From Paenibacillus sp. Soil750 (GTDB lineage: Bacteria > Bacillota > Bacilli > Paenibacillales > NBRC-103111): 64,000 nucleotides of DNA. Below, in pieces: positions 7,665 through 16,194 of this stretch (within the stretch, counting starts at the first letter, position 1; every line of letters begins with the position of its first letter). The stretch is from contig NZ_LMSD01000012.1 of assembly GCF_001428045.1 (NCBI RefSeq), positions 944,735 through 1,008,734 of the forward strand, written 5' to 3'. Made by a program: the position numbers and the translations under genes. The notes under the pieces were generated by a model. That model had not been told where the DNA came from. It made no database searches and saw only the letters and a list, made by a program, of their open reading frames with translations.

Positions 7665-8426
7665 ATGGAATACACGGTACAGCACTTGGGGAAGTTGGCT
7701 GGAATCAGCCCCCGTACACTTCGCTATTATGATGAGATTGAACTTCTTATGCCGGCAAGAATCAACTCATCAGGATATCGCATATATGGGCAAAATGAGG
7801 TGGACCGACTGCAGCAGATTTTATTTTATCGGGAGCTGGGCATTCCTCTGGAACAAATTAAAGACATCATGTCGTCCCCTACTTATGACGGAACCCGTGC
7901 ACTGATGGACCATCGAGAGCAGCTTCTCGACAAGCGGAGACAATTGGATATTCTCATTGCCAACGTCGAACAAACCATTGCTTCCAAAGAAGGGAGACTT
8001 ACCATGTCGAACAAAGAGAAATTTGAAGGCTTCAAACAAAAGCTAATTGATGATAACGAGAAGAAATATGGAAAAGAGATTCGTGAGAAATACGGCGAAG
8101 ACAAAGTGAATAAGAGCAATCAAAAACTACAAAATATGACGCAAGAGCAGCACGACGCGGTGACTCGATTGGCGGAGGAAGTAGCCGAAACCTTGGCTGA
8201 GGCTTTCAAGCTAGGTGACCCTGGAAGTGAGCTTGCACAAAAAGCGGCTGATTTGCACAAACAATGGCTCATGTCCTATTGGAGTGAGTACAGTAAAGAA
8301 GCGCATGCTGGGCTTGCCCAAATGTATGTGGATGATGAACGATTCAAAGCCTATTATGATGTAAAACAACCAGGTACAGCAGAGTTTCTAAGAGATGCAA
8401 TCCACATCTATACAGGGGTACACTAG
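7665..8426 (+). CDS. MerR-family regulator with TipAS ligand-binding domain
   Basis: A 253-residue transcription factor. Residues 1-70 form a MerR winged helix (EYTVQHLGKLAGISPRTLRYYDE and GYRIYG). A coiled coil follows at about 75-110. The C-terminal 140 residues look like the TipAS antibiotic-recognition domain (LAEEVAETLAEAFKLG, HKQWLMSYWSEYSKEAHAGLA). Family members bind thiopeptides or other hydrophobic compounds and activate their own promoter and exporters. The ATG at 7665 has AGGAGG 7 nt upstream. The MATE exporter downstream is convergent and could be a target, but no matching operator was seen there. Confidence 0.88.
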   Translation: MEYTVQHLGKLAGISPRTLRYYDEIELLMPARINSSGYRIYGQNEVDRLQQILFYRELGIPLEQIKDIMSSPTYDGTRALMDHREQLLDKRRQLDILIANVEQTIASKEGRLTMSNKEKFEGFKQKLIDDNEKKYGKEIREKYGEDKVNKSNQKLQNMTQEQHDAVTRLAEEVAETLAEAFKLGDPGSELAQKAADLHKQWLMSYWSEYSKEAHAGLAQMYVDDERFKAYYDVKQPGTAEFLRDAIHIYTGVH

Positions 8427-8536
8427 CACGTTTTCTATGATTTCATACAAACATCCAATTCTTTTACAAGAAACTGAATATAGTATAATTACCAGCCGCC
8501 AGCCACAACCTTCATGTCATCCTTTTCAAAATACGA

Positions 8537-8577
8537 AAGAAGCCTAGAACTCTCTCATCAAGAGTTTTAGGCTTCTT
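8537..8577. terminator. Bidirectional terminator between MerR and MATE genes
   Basis: AAGAAGCCTAGAACTCT pairs with AGAGTTTTAGGCTTCTT around a 7-nt loop (one G-U type mismatch). It serves two convergent genes. Confidence 0.75.
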
Positions 8578-8586
8578 CATTTACAA

Positions 8587-9969
8587 TTATGCCGAATTGG
8601 CCAATAGCTCGCTGCTTGGTTTAACCAGTGATTTACTTTGCCATACACGGCTTCGCCAACGTAGATACATCAGCAAGCCTCTCACCCACTCATCAACTGT
8701 AAAAGCAATCCAGACACCCAGTAAGCCCATCTCTAGATGAATTCCGAGATAGTAAGCTAATGGAACAGCAATCCCCCACATGGAGACAACCCCCATCATT
8801 ACCGGGAATCTAGCATCTCCAGCAGCACGTAAGGAATTAATGACAACCAAGTTAAACGTTCTACCGGGTTCTAGAATGATAGAAAGAAGTAGAATTGTCG
8901 ATCCCATAGCAATGATATCGGGATTATCGGTAAATAGTCCGAGCAGTTCTTTACGGAAAATCGACGTAATGCCCACGATGACGAATGTCAGAACAAACGT
9001 AATCTTCAAGCTTCGGATCAATTTATGATAAGCCGCTTGGAAAGCCCCTGCACCAACCATGTGCCCAATAATAATTTCCGTCCCCATGCCAATCGCCATA
9101 CCCAGGGCCATGAAATAATTAGTCACATTCATCACGTACACATGTGCACTAAGCGCGGTGGCTCCGATCATATTAATAAAGCTAAAAATCATCAAATATT
9201 GGGACTGCCATGAAACATGCTCCCCAGCGGAAGGTAAACCAATACTAAGAATTTGCTTCACAATCTTAGACTTAAAGCTCACATAATGTTTGAGAAGAAT
9301 AGGAACCTGTAAACGACGGTACATGATGATTACAAGAACAATGAGTCCAAGAAGTCGACTTACAACCGTGGAAACAGCCGCACCGGTAACTCCCCATTCA
9401 GGGAATCCCAGATTCCCGAAAATCAGGAGACTGTTACCCACGATGTGAATCACATTAACCCCCAACGTAACAAACATTACGTCTCGGGTCTGACCATTGG
9501 AGCGTAATACCGAAGATATCGCATACGACAATGCTTCAATCCAAATAAATGCGGAGATGATCGTTAAGTATTTCTTGGCAATCGCTATTTGCTGTGGATC
9601 AAGATGCATCACATGCATTAACGGCTCACCAAAAACAACTAACGCGATACTCACCAGAATGCCGAAAATCAAATTAATCGTAATGGCTGTTGCAGAAATC
9701 CGACTCGCTTCCTTCACCTTACCTGCTCCCAGATGCTGAGCAACAGCCACACTCGTCCCGATACCCACAAAACCAAACATCAGAATACAGAACACGATGA
9801 TTTCATTCGCTAAACCCACGGCTCCCGTTACTTCATCCGAAATTCGGCTTAACATGAAGACATCCGCAGTACCTAACATCATACGTAAAACAGAGTCAAT
9901 AAAAATCGGCCAAGTGACTGCGAATAGACGGAGTTTTTGCCACGATGCTGTTGAATCTATGTCTTTCAT
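8587..9969 (-). CDS. MATE-family multidrug efflux protein
   Basis: A 460-residue, 12-helix membrane protein of the multidrug and toxic compound extrusion family; both halves show the pseudo-repeat (residues 13-220 and 240-440). Recognisable parts are the N-terminal WPIFIDSVLRMMLGTADVF helix and the second-half GLPSAGEHVSWQ. These proteins export cationic drugs with Na+ or H+ antiport. A candidate promoter upstream is TTGACT, 18 bp, TATGCT (about 10002-10031, minus strand). The neighbouring TipA-type regulator suggests a drug-response setting, but control is unproven. Confidence 0.88.
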   Translation of the reverse strand: MKDIDSTASWQKLRLFAVTWPIFIDSVLRMMLGTADVFMLSRISDEVTGAVGLANEIIVFCILMFGFVGIGTSVAVAQHLGAGKVKEASRISATAITINLIFGILVSIALVVFGEPLMHVMHLDPQQIAIAKKYLTIISAFIWIEALSYAISSVLRSNGQTRDVMFVTLGVNVIHIVGNSLLIFGNLGFPEWGVTGAAVSTVVSRLLGLIVLVIIMYRRLQVPILLKHYVSFKSKIVKQILSIGLPSAGEHVSWQSQYLMIFSFINMIGATALSAHVYVMNVTNYFMALGMAIGMGTEIIIGHMVGAGAFQAAYHKLIRSLKITFVLTFVIVGITSIFRKELLGLFTDNPDIIAMGSTILLLSIILEPGRTFNLVVINSLRAAGDARFPVMMGVVSMWGIAVPLAYYLGIHLEMGLLGVWIAFTVDEWVRGLLMYLRWRSRVWQSKSLVKPSSELLANSA

Positions 9970-10084
9970 TCGTCTTCACCTCTAGTTATTGCAAATGCAT
10001 TTAGCATAGAATACGAAAGCGATTGCAGTCAAATGAAAATAATTAACACTCAGATTTGCACCATCATCGCTTCTTCTGGCTTAG

Positions 10085-10124
10085 CAAAAAAACCTTAGAA
10101 ATCAGTAACGATTTCCAAGGTTTT
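10085..10124. terminator. Terminator of the Gfo/Idh/MocA gene
   Basis: AAAACCTTAGAAATC and GATTTCCAAGGTTTT form a near-perfect stem around a 6-nt loop; an A-run precedes it on the plus strand, giving a T-run on the minus strand. Confidence 0.75.
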
Positions 10125-10133
10125 CACTGCCAT

Positions 10134-11153
10134 TTATTTTACTTCTACCCAAGCCCCTTGCTTGTCTGCCGAAGCCATCTCAGCGACAGCAATTTCAATC
10201 GTTTCCCGTGTACTAGCCGGCGTTGCGGTTGTGACCGATTCCCCTGCGAGAAGCGTCTCAATGAAATATTTCAGTTCCAAGTAATAGCCCATCTCTGGAG
10301 AAAGCTCTGGGTTAAACCCAGGCGCATCATTCGGGTTTACTTTCAGGCCGCTCGCATTGAAGATAATGTTCGCTTTCTCGAAATTCACGCGGTACTGCAT
10401 ATCAAAGCCATAATCACCTTCGAGCGTCCAGTCAGCTTGCGCATTGATGACCTTGCCATCCCCGTACAAATAATTCGTAGACACGACATCATAGCCGCTG
10501 CCTGGAACTATATTTCGTGCCAAACACGAAACGGATTCAGGTTTTCCAAACAACCAATTAACCATATCAATATCATGAACGTGCATATCGAGTAAAGCTC
10601 CGCCGCTCTTCTCTTTATCGATTAGCCATGGTCCCCAAGTCGGAGTTGCGCCGCCACGGTAGAAATATCCGCTTGTTACTTTACCGTAAGTCCCCTTCTC
10701 TACAGCTTCTTTCAAGTGCACATAGGCTGGCCAAAAGCGCAAACACTGTCCAATCATCAACTGCTTACCATTCGCTTCAGCAGCTGCGATCATGTCTTCA
10801 CACTCTTGCGGATTCGAAGCCATTGGCTTTTCACACAGCACGTGCAGACCTTTATTTAGACATTCAATCGTGATATCACGGTGCAGGTATGTCGGGAGAG
10901 CTAGATCCACGTAATCCAACTGTTCTTTCTCAATCATCTCGGACACACTGGTATACTTCGCATAGAGGTTGAAATCGATCGCCGAATCACCTGTATCAAT
11001 ATTTCCAGCAACAGCGTTGCCTTCTAATTTAACCGGGTCAATATCACATAACGCAACAACTTTAATTGCAACACCTTCTGCTTCCAGGCGTACATAATTC
11101 TCCAAATGTGTTCTTCCCATGAAGCCTAGTCCAACTAGTCCGATTCTTAGCAT
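10134..11153 (-). CDS. Gfo/Idh/MocA-family NAD(P)-dependent oxidoreductase
   Basis: A 339-residue sugar or inositol dehydrogenase-like protein. GxGxxG lies at residues 8-13 (GLGFMG). The diagnostic EKP motif is at 108-110 (CEKPMA), and the second catalytic region at 186-195 (ALLDMHVHDID) contains the Asp and His expected for hydride transfer from a sugar hydroxyl. It follows a TIM-barrel sugar isomerase gene with a 2-nt gap, so they are surely cotranscribed. Together they suggest degradation or epimerisation of a cyclic polyol or keto-sugar, controlled by the divergent AraC-type gene. Substrate unknown. Confidence 0.87.
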   Translation of the reverse strand: MLRIGLVGLGFMGRTHLENYVRLEAEGVAIKVVALCDIDPVKLEGNAVAGNIDTGDSAIDFNLYAKYTSVSEMIEKEQLDYVDLALPTYLHRDITIECLNKGLHVLCEKPMASNPQECEDMIAAAEANGKQLMIGQCLRFWPAYVHLKEAVEKGTYGKVTSGYFYRGGATPTWGPWLIDKEKSGGALLDMHVHDIDMVNWLFGKPESVSCLARNIVPGSGYDVVSTNYLYGDGKVINAQADWTLEGDYGFDMQYRVNFEKANIIFNASGLKVNPNDAPGFNPELSPEMGYYLELKYFIETLLAGESVTTATPASTRETIEIAVAEMASADKQGAWVEVK

Positions 11154-11155
11154 AA

Positions 11156-11998
11156 TTATTTCCTCCCCAGAATAGCATCCATAGCGCCTGATGTATTGTA
11201 AACAATTTGCTCACCGTGATGCGTATAGCCAGGGATCATTTCAGCGATTACATAATCTTCATACCCGATGGTTTGAAGAGCCTTCATTACTTCCGGATAA
11301 TTCACATCGCCTGCAAGCAGGTCAACGAAACCATGCAAACCGCCAGCTGCGCGGCGATAATCTTTGAAATGTACTTTTTTAATACGATGGCTCAAAATAG
11401 AAATCCAGTGCTCCGGATACCCAGAGAATATAACATTCCCTACATCGAAATATGCACCTACATAAGGTGAATTTACCTTATCAATGAAATCCCGCATTTC
11501 CAGCGGTGATAATAAAAATTTGTTCCACACATTTTCAATCCCAATCGAAACCTTCAAGGACTCAGCAACCGTCGAAAGCTCCTTTATGGCTTCAAGGGAG
11601 TAGTCATAGGCTTGGTCATACGGAACCACTTCAGAATCAGGAATGAAATCAACACCTACCGCACCAGGTACGACCAAAATCGTATCAACACCAAGTGCCG
11701 CGGCGTGCTCTAGCTGCTTCTTCACAATGTCTTTCGCCTTCTGACGCGTCTGCGGTGCACTGCTTGTCAAGGAATAGGACCAGAATAAGCCTGTTGCTAG
11801 GCTGCTTACCTCAATCCCTGTTTCGTCAGCATGCTGGCGATACGCACGAACTTCACTTTCCGTGCTTTCCAGACTAAGTTCACCCGTTTCGTTCAAAGCT
11901 AACTCAATGCCGTCGAATCCGGCTTTTTTCGCAGTCGTAATGCAATCTTTCACGCTCATAGAGCCTGGAAATGACCAAATATTAATCCCTTTTTTCAT
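11156..11998 (-). CDS. Sugar phosphate isomerase/epimerase, xylose isomerase-like TIM barrel
   Basis: A 280-residue AP endonuclease-2-like TIM barrel. The opening KGINIWSFPG, the metal-binding glutamate region SIGIENVWN, the aspartate-histidine region AYFDVGN and the terminal glutamate in VIAEMIPG fit the family, which isomerises or epimerises sugars such as myo-inosose or tagatose derivatives. It is the first gene of a two-gene unit with the oxidoreductase 2 nt downstream. The minus-strand upstream region has TATAAT (about 12027-12033) ahead of GGAGGGG. Exact reaction is not known. Confidence 0.83.
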   Translation of the reverse strand: MKKGINIWSFPGSMSVKDCITTAKKAGFDGIELALNETGELSLESTESEVRAYRQHADETGIEVSSLATGLFWSYSLTSSAPQTRQKAKDIVKKQLEHAAALGVDTILVVPGAVGVDFIPDSEVVPYDQAYDYSLEAIKELSTVAESLKVSIGIENVWNKFLLSPLEMRDFIDKVNSPYVGAYFDVGNVIFSGYPEHWISILSHRIKKVHFKDYRRAAGGLHGFVDLLAGDVNYPEVMKALQTIGYEDYVIAEMIPGYTHHGEQIVYNTSGAMDAILGRK

Positions 11999-12148
11999 TG
12001 TTAATCCCCTCCGCTTCTTTCCTTTATTATAAAAGAGTGATGTCCCATTGGATTTATCTATTAAGCCGAATTATTTGCACTTTAGCTAAATTGAATGTGG
12101 TAAAATGGCTGTAATCGGGAAGAAAATCCCCTAGAGAGGACGGACACC

Positions 12149-13057
12149 ATGGATTTCCCAAGAATCTATTTACAGGAATCACTTTCGATCGAAGCTCTCA
12201 TTTCCTTTCACTATTTTGAATATGCCAAAGGTTTTGTATTCGACGGTGAACAGCATGACTTCTGGGAAATTCTCTACGTGGACAAGGGGGAAGTCGAGGT
12301 TCGTGCCGACGATGTCATCCATACCCTCCAGCAGGGGAATATGATTTTCCACAAGCCTGAGGAATTCCATACCGTTCATGTCAGACATGCGCATAAGCCG
12401 CCGAATCTCATCGTCATCGCCTTCGCCTGCCATTCTGAGGCTATGTCTCAGCTAGCTAATAAAGTCGTATCGTTGGGCGATCGCGAACGTAATATGCTTT
12501 CAATCATCACGCAAGAGGGATTTCATGCGTTCCTCCCTCCCTTCGATTCTCCTTCCGTTCATTTGTTAGAAAGAAACGAAGGAGCGTCATTTGCTAGTGA
12601 GCAGCTTATCAAAGCTTATTTGGAAATCCTCCTTATCACGCTCATCCGTAAGCAAGCAGCTCGTGGAAACGTTCAGGAAGCTCAGAAATTGAAACAATCC
12701 TCCTTGCAAAAGGAAAAAGCGGAGGTTGGGCTAGTCGGTCAGATTATGGCCTATTTGAGTGATCATCTTGCAGATTCATTTACCCTTGATGACCTCTGCC
12801 AAACCTTTCACCTGGGCAAAAGTCGTATGAAGGAGCTCTTTCAATCCCAGAAGGGTATGGGCATTATGGAAGCCTTCAAATTACTCAAAATCGAGCAAGC
12901 CAAAACCTATATGCGCGAAGGACCTTATAACATAACAGAAATTGCAAGCTTGCTTGGTTACACAAGCATTCATTATTTTTCTAGAGATTTTAAGAAAACC
13001 GTCGGTATGTCACCATCGGATTATGCGAAATCTGTGAAAGCTAGGGTACAGAATTAA
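12149..13057 (+). CDS. AraC-family transcriptional regulator with cupin sensor domain
   Basis: 302 residues: an N-terminal cupin at about 25-105 (HDFWEILYVDKGEVEVRA and FHKPEEFHTVHV) and a C-terminal double helix-turn-helix at about 190-295 (TLDDLCQTFHLGKSRMKELFQ and ITEIASLLGYTSIHYFSRDF). Cupin/AraC proteins sense small sugars or metabolites and activate catabolic genes. It is divergent from the isomerase/oxidoreductase pair with 150 nt between, so it most likely controls them. TTGCAC and TAAAAT near 12076-12107 may be its promoter. Confidence 0.88.
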   Translation: MDFPRIYLQESLSIEALISFHYFEYAKGFVFDGEQHDFWEILYVDKGEVEVRADDVIHTLQQGNMIFHKPEEFHTVHVRHAHKPPNLIVIAFACHSEAMSQLANKVVSLGDRERNMLSIITQEGFHAFLPPFDSPSVHLLERNEGASFASEQLIKAYLEILLITLIRKQAARGNVQEAQKLKQSSLQKEKAEVGLVGQIMAYLSDHLADSFTLDDLCQTFHLGKSRMKELFQSQKGMGIMEAFKLLKIEQAKTYMREGPYNITEIASLLGYTSIHYFSRDFKKTVGMSPSDYAKSVKARVQN

Positions 13058-13073
13058 AGCCTTACTTGCAAAA

Positions 13074-13122
13074 AAAGGGCAATCTCTCCTGTAGAATGAC
13101 TTCTACTCGAGAGACTGCCCTT
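13074..13122. terminator. Bidirectional terminator between AraC gene and pump operon
   Basis: AAGGGCA and TGCCCTT close a stem that also includes TCTCT/AGAGA and an inner GTAGAA/TTCTAC hairpin. An A-run precedes it, giving a T-run for the minus-strand operon. Confidence 0.7.
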
Positions 13123-13135
13123 ATTAATTGCTGAC

Positions 13136-14848
13136 TTATTTAATAATCTTAAGTAACCTCTTCGCTGTACCGTTCTGCGTTTCAATGATCTCGTATACAT
13201 GAATCGTAAACGGATATGTGAATTGATCTGTTGAGAAATTCGATACATCCATCATTTGAACACCACTCACTAATTTGTTAGGACCTGCAAAAGAAGCATC
13301 CTTAGCACCAACGAGACGTCCTGCTGGATCAATAATTTCAAATCTTAATTTGGAGAAGTTATTGTCGACAACGACATTCTCTTGTTGTGTTATGCTTAAA
13401 TCCATTCTTAATTTATACGTGTATGTCAACTGTGCAGTCGTTTGCATGCTAGTTGAGATATCGTTTATTTTCAAATCAAACGGATACAAGGAAAGTGGTG
13501 CATCCGCTTCTTCCTTCTGGACATCCGTTTGCAACGCAGCAATCGTCGTCGTATATGGTGCTGCAGCCTGTGCATCTAATATTTTCAAAGCAAAGCTTTC
13601 ACTATCTTCGGATTGTGGAACAATATATGAATAGCTGACCACATAGCTCAATCCAGGATTCAACATAGTCGTAACATTCGTTTGACGAACACCTTGGTAT
13701 GAGGCACCTAGCTTACTTGTTAACTCCGTCAAAAATGCTGGTGTTGCTACTGGCGTTGTGCTTGTGTTCGTTAATTTGAACTTCGCTACAGCTGTCTTAT
13801 AGCCCTCACCTGGATTCTCATGCAAATGCAGCTCCATTAAGGATACTTCCGTCGACTTATCAATCACTTTGGCTTGTGCATTGAAAGTGATCGGTTTACC
13901 GATCGTATACGCGGCTGTTGTTGCATTAGCCCCATCTACTGGCCAGTTGATAGCCAACTTAGCAGTTGCCAATTCCGAAGGCTGACCTCCGTCTTTCGGG
14001 ACAAACGTATCTGTCGATAGCACGACGATATTCGTTAACGTCACACCGCTTTCCACTGGGATCGCGTAGTGGATATAGGTCGTTTCTCCTGCTGCCAAGA
14101 CAACTGGCGCCACTTCTGTACGTTTTCCTTCATAATTCTTCGACTCCGATTGTGCATCAACACGGAAAGCGGGTACCGTTTCACGACCTGCTCCCGGATT
14201 GTTTACAAGGACAGTCACCACGGCAACACGACCTGTCGCTGTGTTCTGTAAGGAAGATTCCACCGTCTTATACGTTAAACCTGAATTCACGCCAGAAATC
14301 GTGAACTCTTGTCCCCACCCCGCACTAGCGATGCTTTCAAGCGCTGCACTGCCCGTACCACCATACCATACTTGATTGGTTGGCATTGAAAGCAGCGTAG
14401 TCTCAACCTTCGGATAAGCATACAAATCAACATTCACGAACGAAAGGCTTTCAATTTTACCGATTTCCTTCGAATCAATGGCTGCGAAATAAACAAGCTC
14501 TGCAATTTCCTTCGGTTGCAGGGAAGCTTTATTACTTGCACTTGGTTTCAGCGTGTAAGAGATCCCGCTCGATGTTTGCACGCGAAGCTCATGCTCTGGA
14601 ACGCGGTTTTGTGTTGTGCCCCCATTGTACAAGCGAACCGTCACAGCAAGCTGTGACCCCGTCGCTGTCGGTGTTTCTCCGACACTTTTAATAGCAGCGC
14701 GAATATCTTTCGTTAAACCATAATTCACAGTTGGTGCGACAACGGTTGGCGTGGAAGGCTCCGCAGCCCATGCTGCGGTACCTCCTTGAACGATCATTGC
14801 TCCCAGCATAATGGCTGTTAGACTGGATTTCCATGGTCTTTTTTTCAT
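13136..14848 (-). CDS. Secreted repeat protein of unknown function in an RND pump operon
   Basis: A 570-residue protein with a clear signal peptide (MKKRPWKSSLTAIMLGAM, cleavage after AWA, about residue 29). I recognise no named family. The mature part holds three or four related beta-rich segments of about 90-110 residues. Each has the order: strand with N (LYNGG, LVNNPG, LTNTS), VP or TPAF turn, a strand with S and K, then L-x-PG/AGE and a Y-x-Y/VP strand, with units beginning near residues 60, 195, 340 and 460. This resembles immunoglobulin-like sandwich modules. It is the last gene of a pump unit, 35 nt after the adaptor gene, so it may act outside the membrane with the pump, for example binding substrate or cell wall. 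That role is inference. Confidence 0.6.
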   Translation of the reverse strand: MKKRPWKSSLTAIMLGAMIVQGGTAAWAAEPSTPTVVAPTVNYGLTKDIRAAIKSVGETPTATGSQLAVTVRLYNGGTTQNRVPEHELRVQTSSGISYTLKPSASNKASLQPKEIAELVYFAAIDSKEIGKIESLSFVNVDLYAYPKVETTLLSMPTNQVWYGGTGSAALESIASAGWGQEFTISGVNSGLTYKTVESSLQNTATGRVAVVTVLVNNPGAGRETVPAFRVDAQSESKNYEGKRTEVAPVVLAAGETTYIHYAIPVESGVTLTNIVVLSTDTFVPKDGGQPSELATAKLAINWPVDGANATTAAYTIGKPITFNAQAKVIDKSTEVSLMELHLHENPGEGYKTAVAKFKLTNTSTTPVATPAFLTELTSKLGASYQGVRQTNVTTMLNPGLSYVVSYSYIVPQSEDSESFALKILDAQAAAPYTTTIAALQTDVQKEEADAPLSLYPFDLKINDISTSMQTTAQLTYTYKLRMDLSITQQENVVVDNNFSKLRFEIIDPAGRLVGAKDASFAGPNKLVSGVQMMDVSNFSTDQFTYPFTIHVYEIIETQNGTAKRLLKIIK

Positions 14849-14883
14849 CTATAACGTCTCCCTTAATATGAATTTCAATGATG

Positions 14884-16182
14884 CTATTTGGCAGCTGGTG
14901 ATGCCGTCGGTTGTGTGGATGCTGCTGGGCTTGCTACCTTTTGACCGTCTTTCAATGTGTTCTGTCCAGTGACGACCAGTTGCTCGCCTTCTTTCACACC
15001 TTCCAGTACTTCTTGGAACTCGCCGTTAATGCGTCCAAGTTTCACTTTCCGTTTCGTATATTGGTCACCCTGTTGAACGAATACGAAGGTATCTGATTCT
15101 TCACGAATGATACTAAGTGTAGGCACGACAGCAACGTTCTCCTCAGTCTCCGTTGTCAATTGGACGAGATAGCGTCCACCAGGCTGAATCGTACGATCCG
15201 GATTCGGAATTTCCAATTCCAGCGTATAGGTTTTGGATGCAGCACTCATGATTGGCGCTAAGTAACTAATCTTAGCTGTCCCTTTCTTATCAGGCGTATT
15301 CGGGTTATAGTACACGAGCTCCTTCTTGTTTTTCACAAGCAGGTAGTTCGTTTCAGCTAGCTCTGTTTTAATTTTGATCGGATCGATCTGCTGAACTTGA
15401 CCAACCTTTCCTGCTGCTGCAGATGCTGTTTGACCAACCACAACATTGAAATCTGTCAGAATACCGCTTCCAGGAGCTTTCACTTCATAATTATCCAAAG
15501 AGCGAGTAGCATCCTCTAATGTTAGACGTGCGGATTCAGCTTGTGTTTCAATGCTGGAGATAGAATCCGTATTATCGAAAGCGGATAGCTTACTTTGCGC
15601 AGCATCTAAACTCATTTGAGCATTATCCAAAGCTTGTTTAACTTGATCTACTTGGCGCTGAACCGCACTACCTGCTTCAAAATCATTTCTGATTTTGTTG
15701 TAATCTTGCTGCGCGTTATTCAAAGCAGTTTGTGTACGAGCTACGTTATCGGCCAAATCTTTCCGTGTATTCACTTTATTATCTCTAGCTTGCTGCAAGG
15801 AATCAGCTGCACTCTTCACTTGAAGCTCACTCTTCCGTTTAGCAGATAAGGCATCTTTATTATCAATAACGAAAAGGACATCGCCTTTCGTCACATATTC
15901 GCCTCGCTTCTTCAAAACTTCTGTAACTTCACCATTCGCTTTCGCCATCACATCGAGCGTTGTTCCAGCTACAACATCTGCCACCTGTTCAATCGGATTA
16001 CTTATTTTCTGAAGCTTGATCGCTTCCGTTTTGACCGCTTTAGGCGTTAACTGTACGGTTGCCGCATCCTTAGCCCCTGGTGCCGAGCAGGCTGTTGCCA
16101 ACACCGTCGCTGCAGTTAATAGCGTGATGACCCCCATCCAGCGATATTTGCTATGCCCTCTTCGTGAACCTTCGTTAATCAT
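14884..16182 (-). CDS. RND efflux membrane-fusion/adaptor lipoprotein (HlyD-like)
   Basis: A 432-residue adaptor of the AcrA/HlyD type, which links an RND pump to the outside. It has a lipoprotein signal with lipobox LATAC (Cys32), a lipoyl/barrel-sandwich half (ANGEVTEVLKKRGEYVTKGD), a long coiled coil at about 110-215 and the matching second lipoyl half (VKAPGSGILTDFNVVVGQT). A beta-barrel and a terminal domain follow (VLEGVKEGEQLVVTGQ). The tail is Ala/Thr/Pro-rich. In a Gram-positive cell it should be anchored on the outer face of the membrane. It starts 13 nt after the pump gene, indicating cotranscription. Confidence 0.88.
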   Translation of the reverse strand: MINEGSRRGHSKYRWMGVITLLTAATVLATACSAPGAKDAATVQLTPKAVKTEAIKLQKISNPIEQVADVVAGTTLDVMAKANGEVTEVLKKRGEYVTKGDVLFVIDNKDALSAKRKSELQVKSAADSLQQARDNKVNTRKDLADNVARTQTALNNAQQDYNKIRNDFEAGSAVQRQVDQVKQALDNAQMSLDAAQSKLSAFDNTDSISSIETQAESARLTLEDATRSLDNYEVKAPGSGILTDFNVVVGQTASAAAGKVGQVQQIDPIKIKTELAETNYLLVKNKKELVYYNPNTPDKKGTAKISYLAPIMSAASKTYTLELEIPNPDRTIQPGGRYLVQLTTETEENVAVVPTLSIIREESDTFVFVQQGDQYTKRKVKLGRINGEFQEVLEGVKEGEQLVVTGQNTLKDGQKVASPAASTQPTASPAAK

Positions 16183-16194
16183 CGATGTGCCTCC

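Noticed and set aside
10056..10595. 179-residue plus-strand frame
   Set aside because: It lies antisense to the Gfo/Idh/MocA gene, which has full family motifs; no ribosome site.
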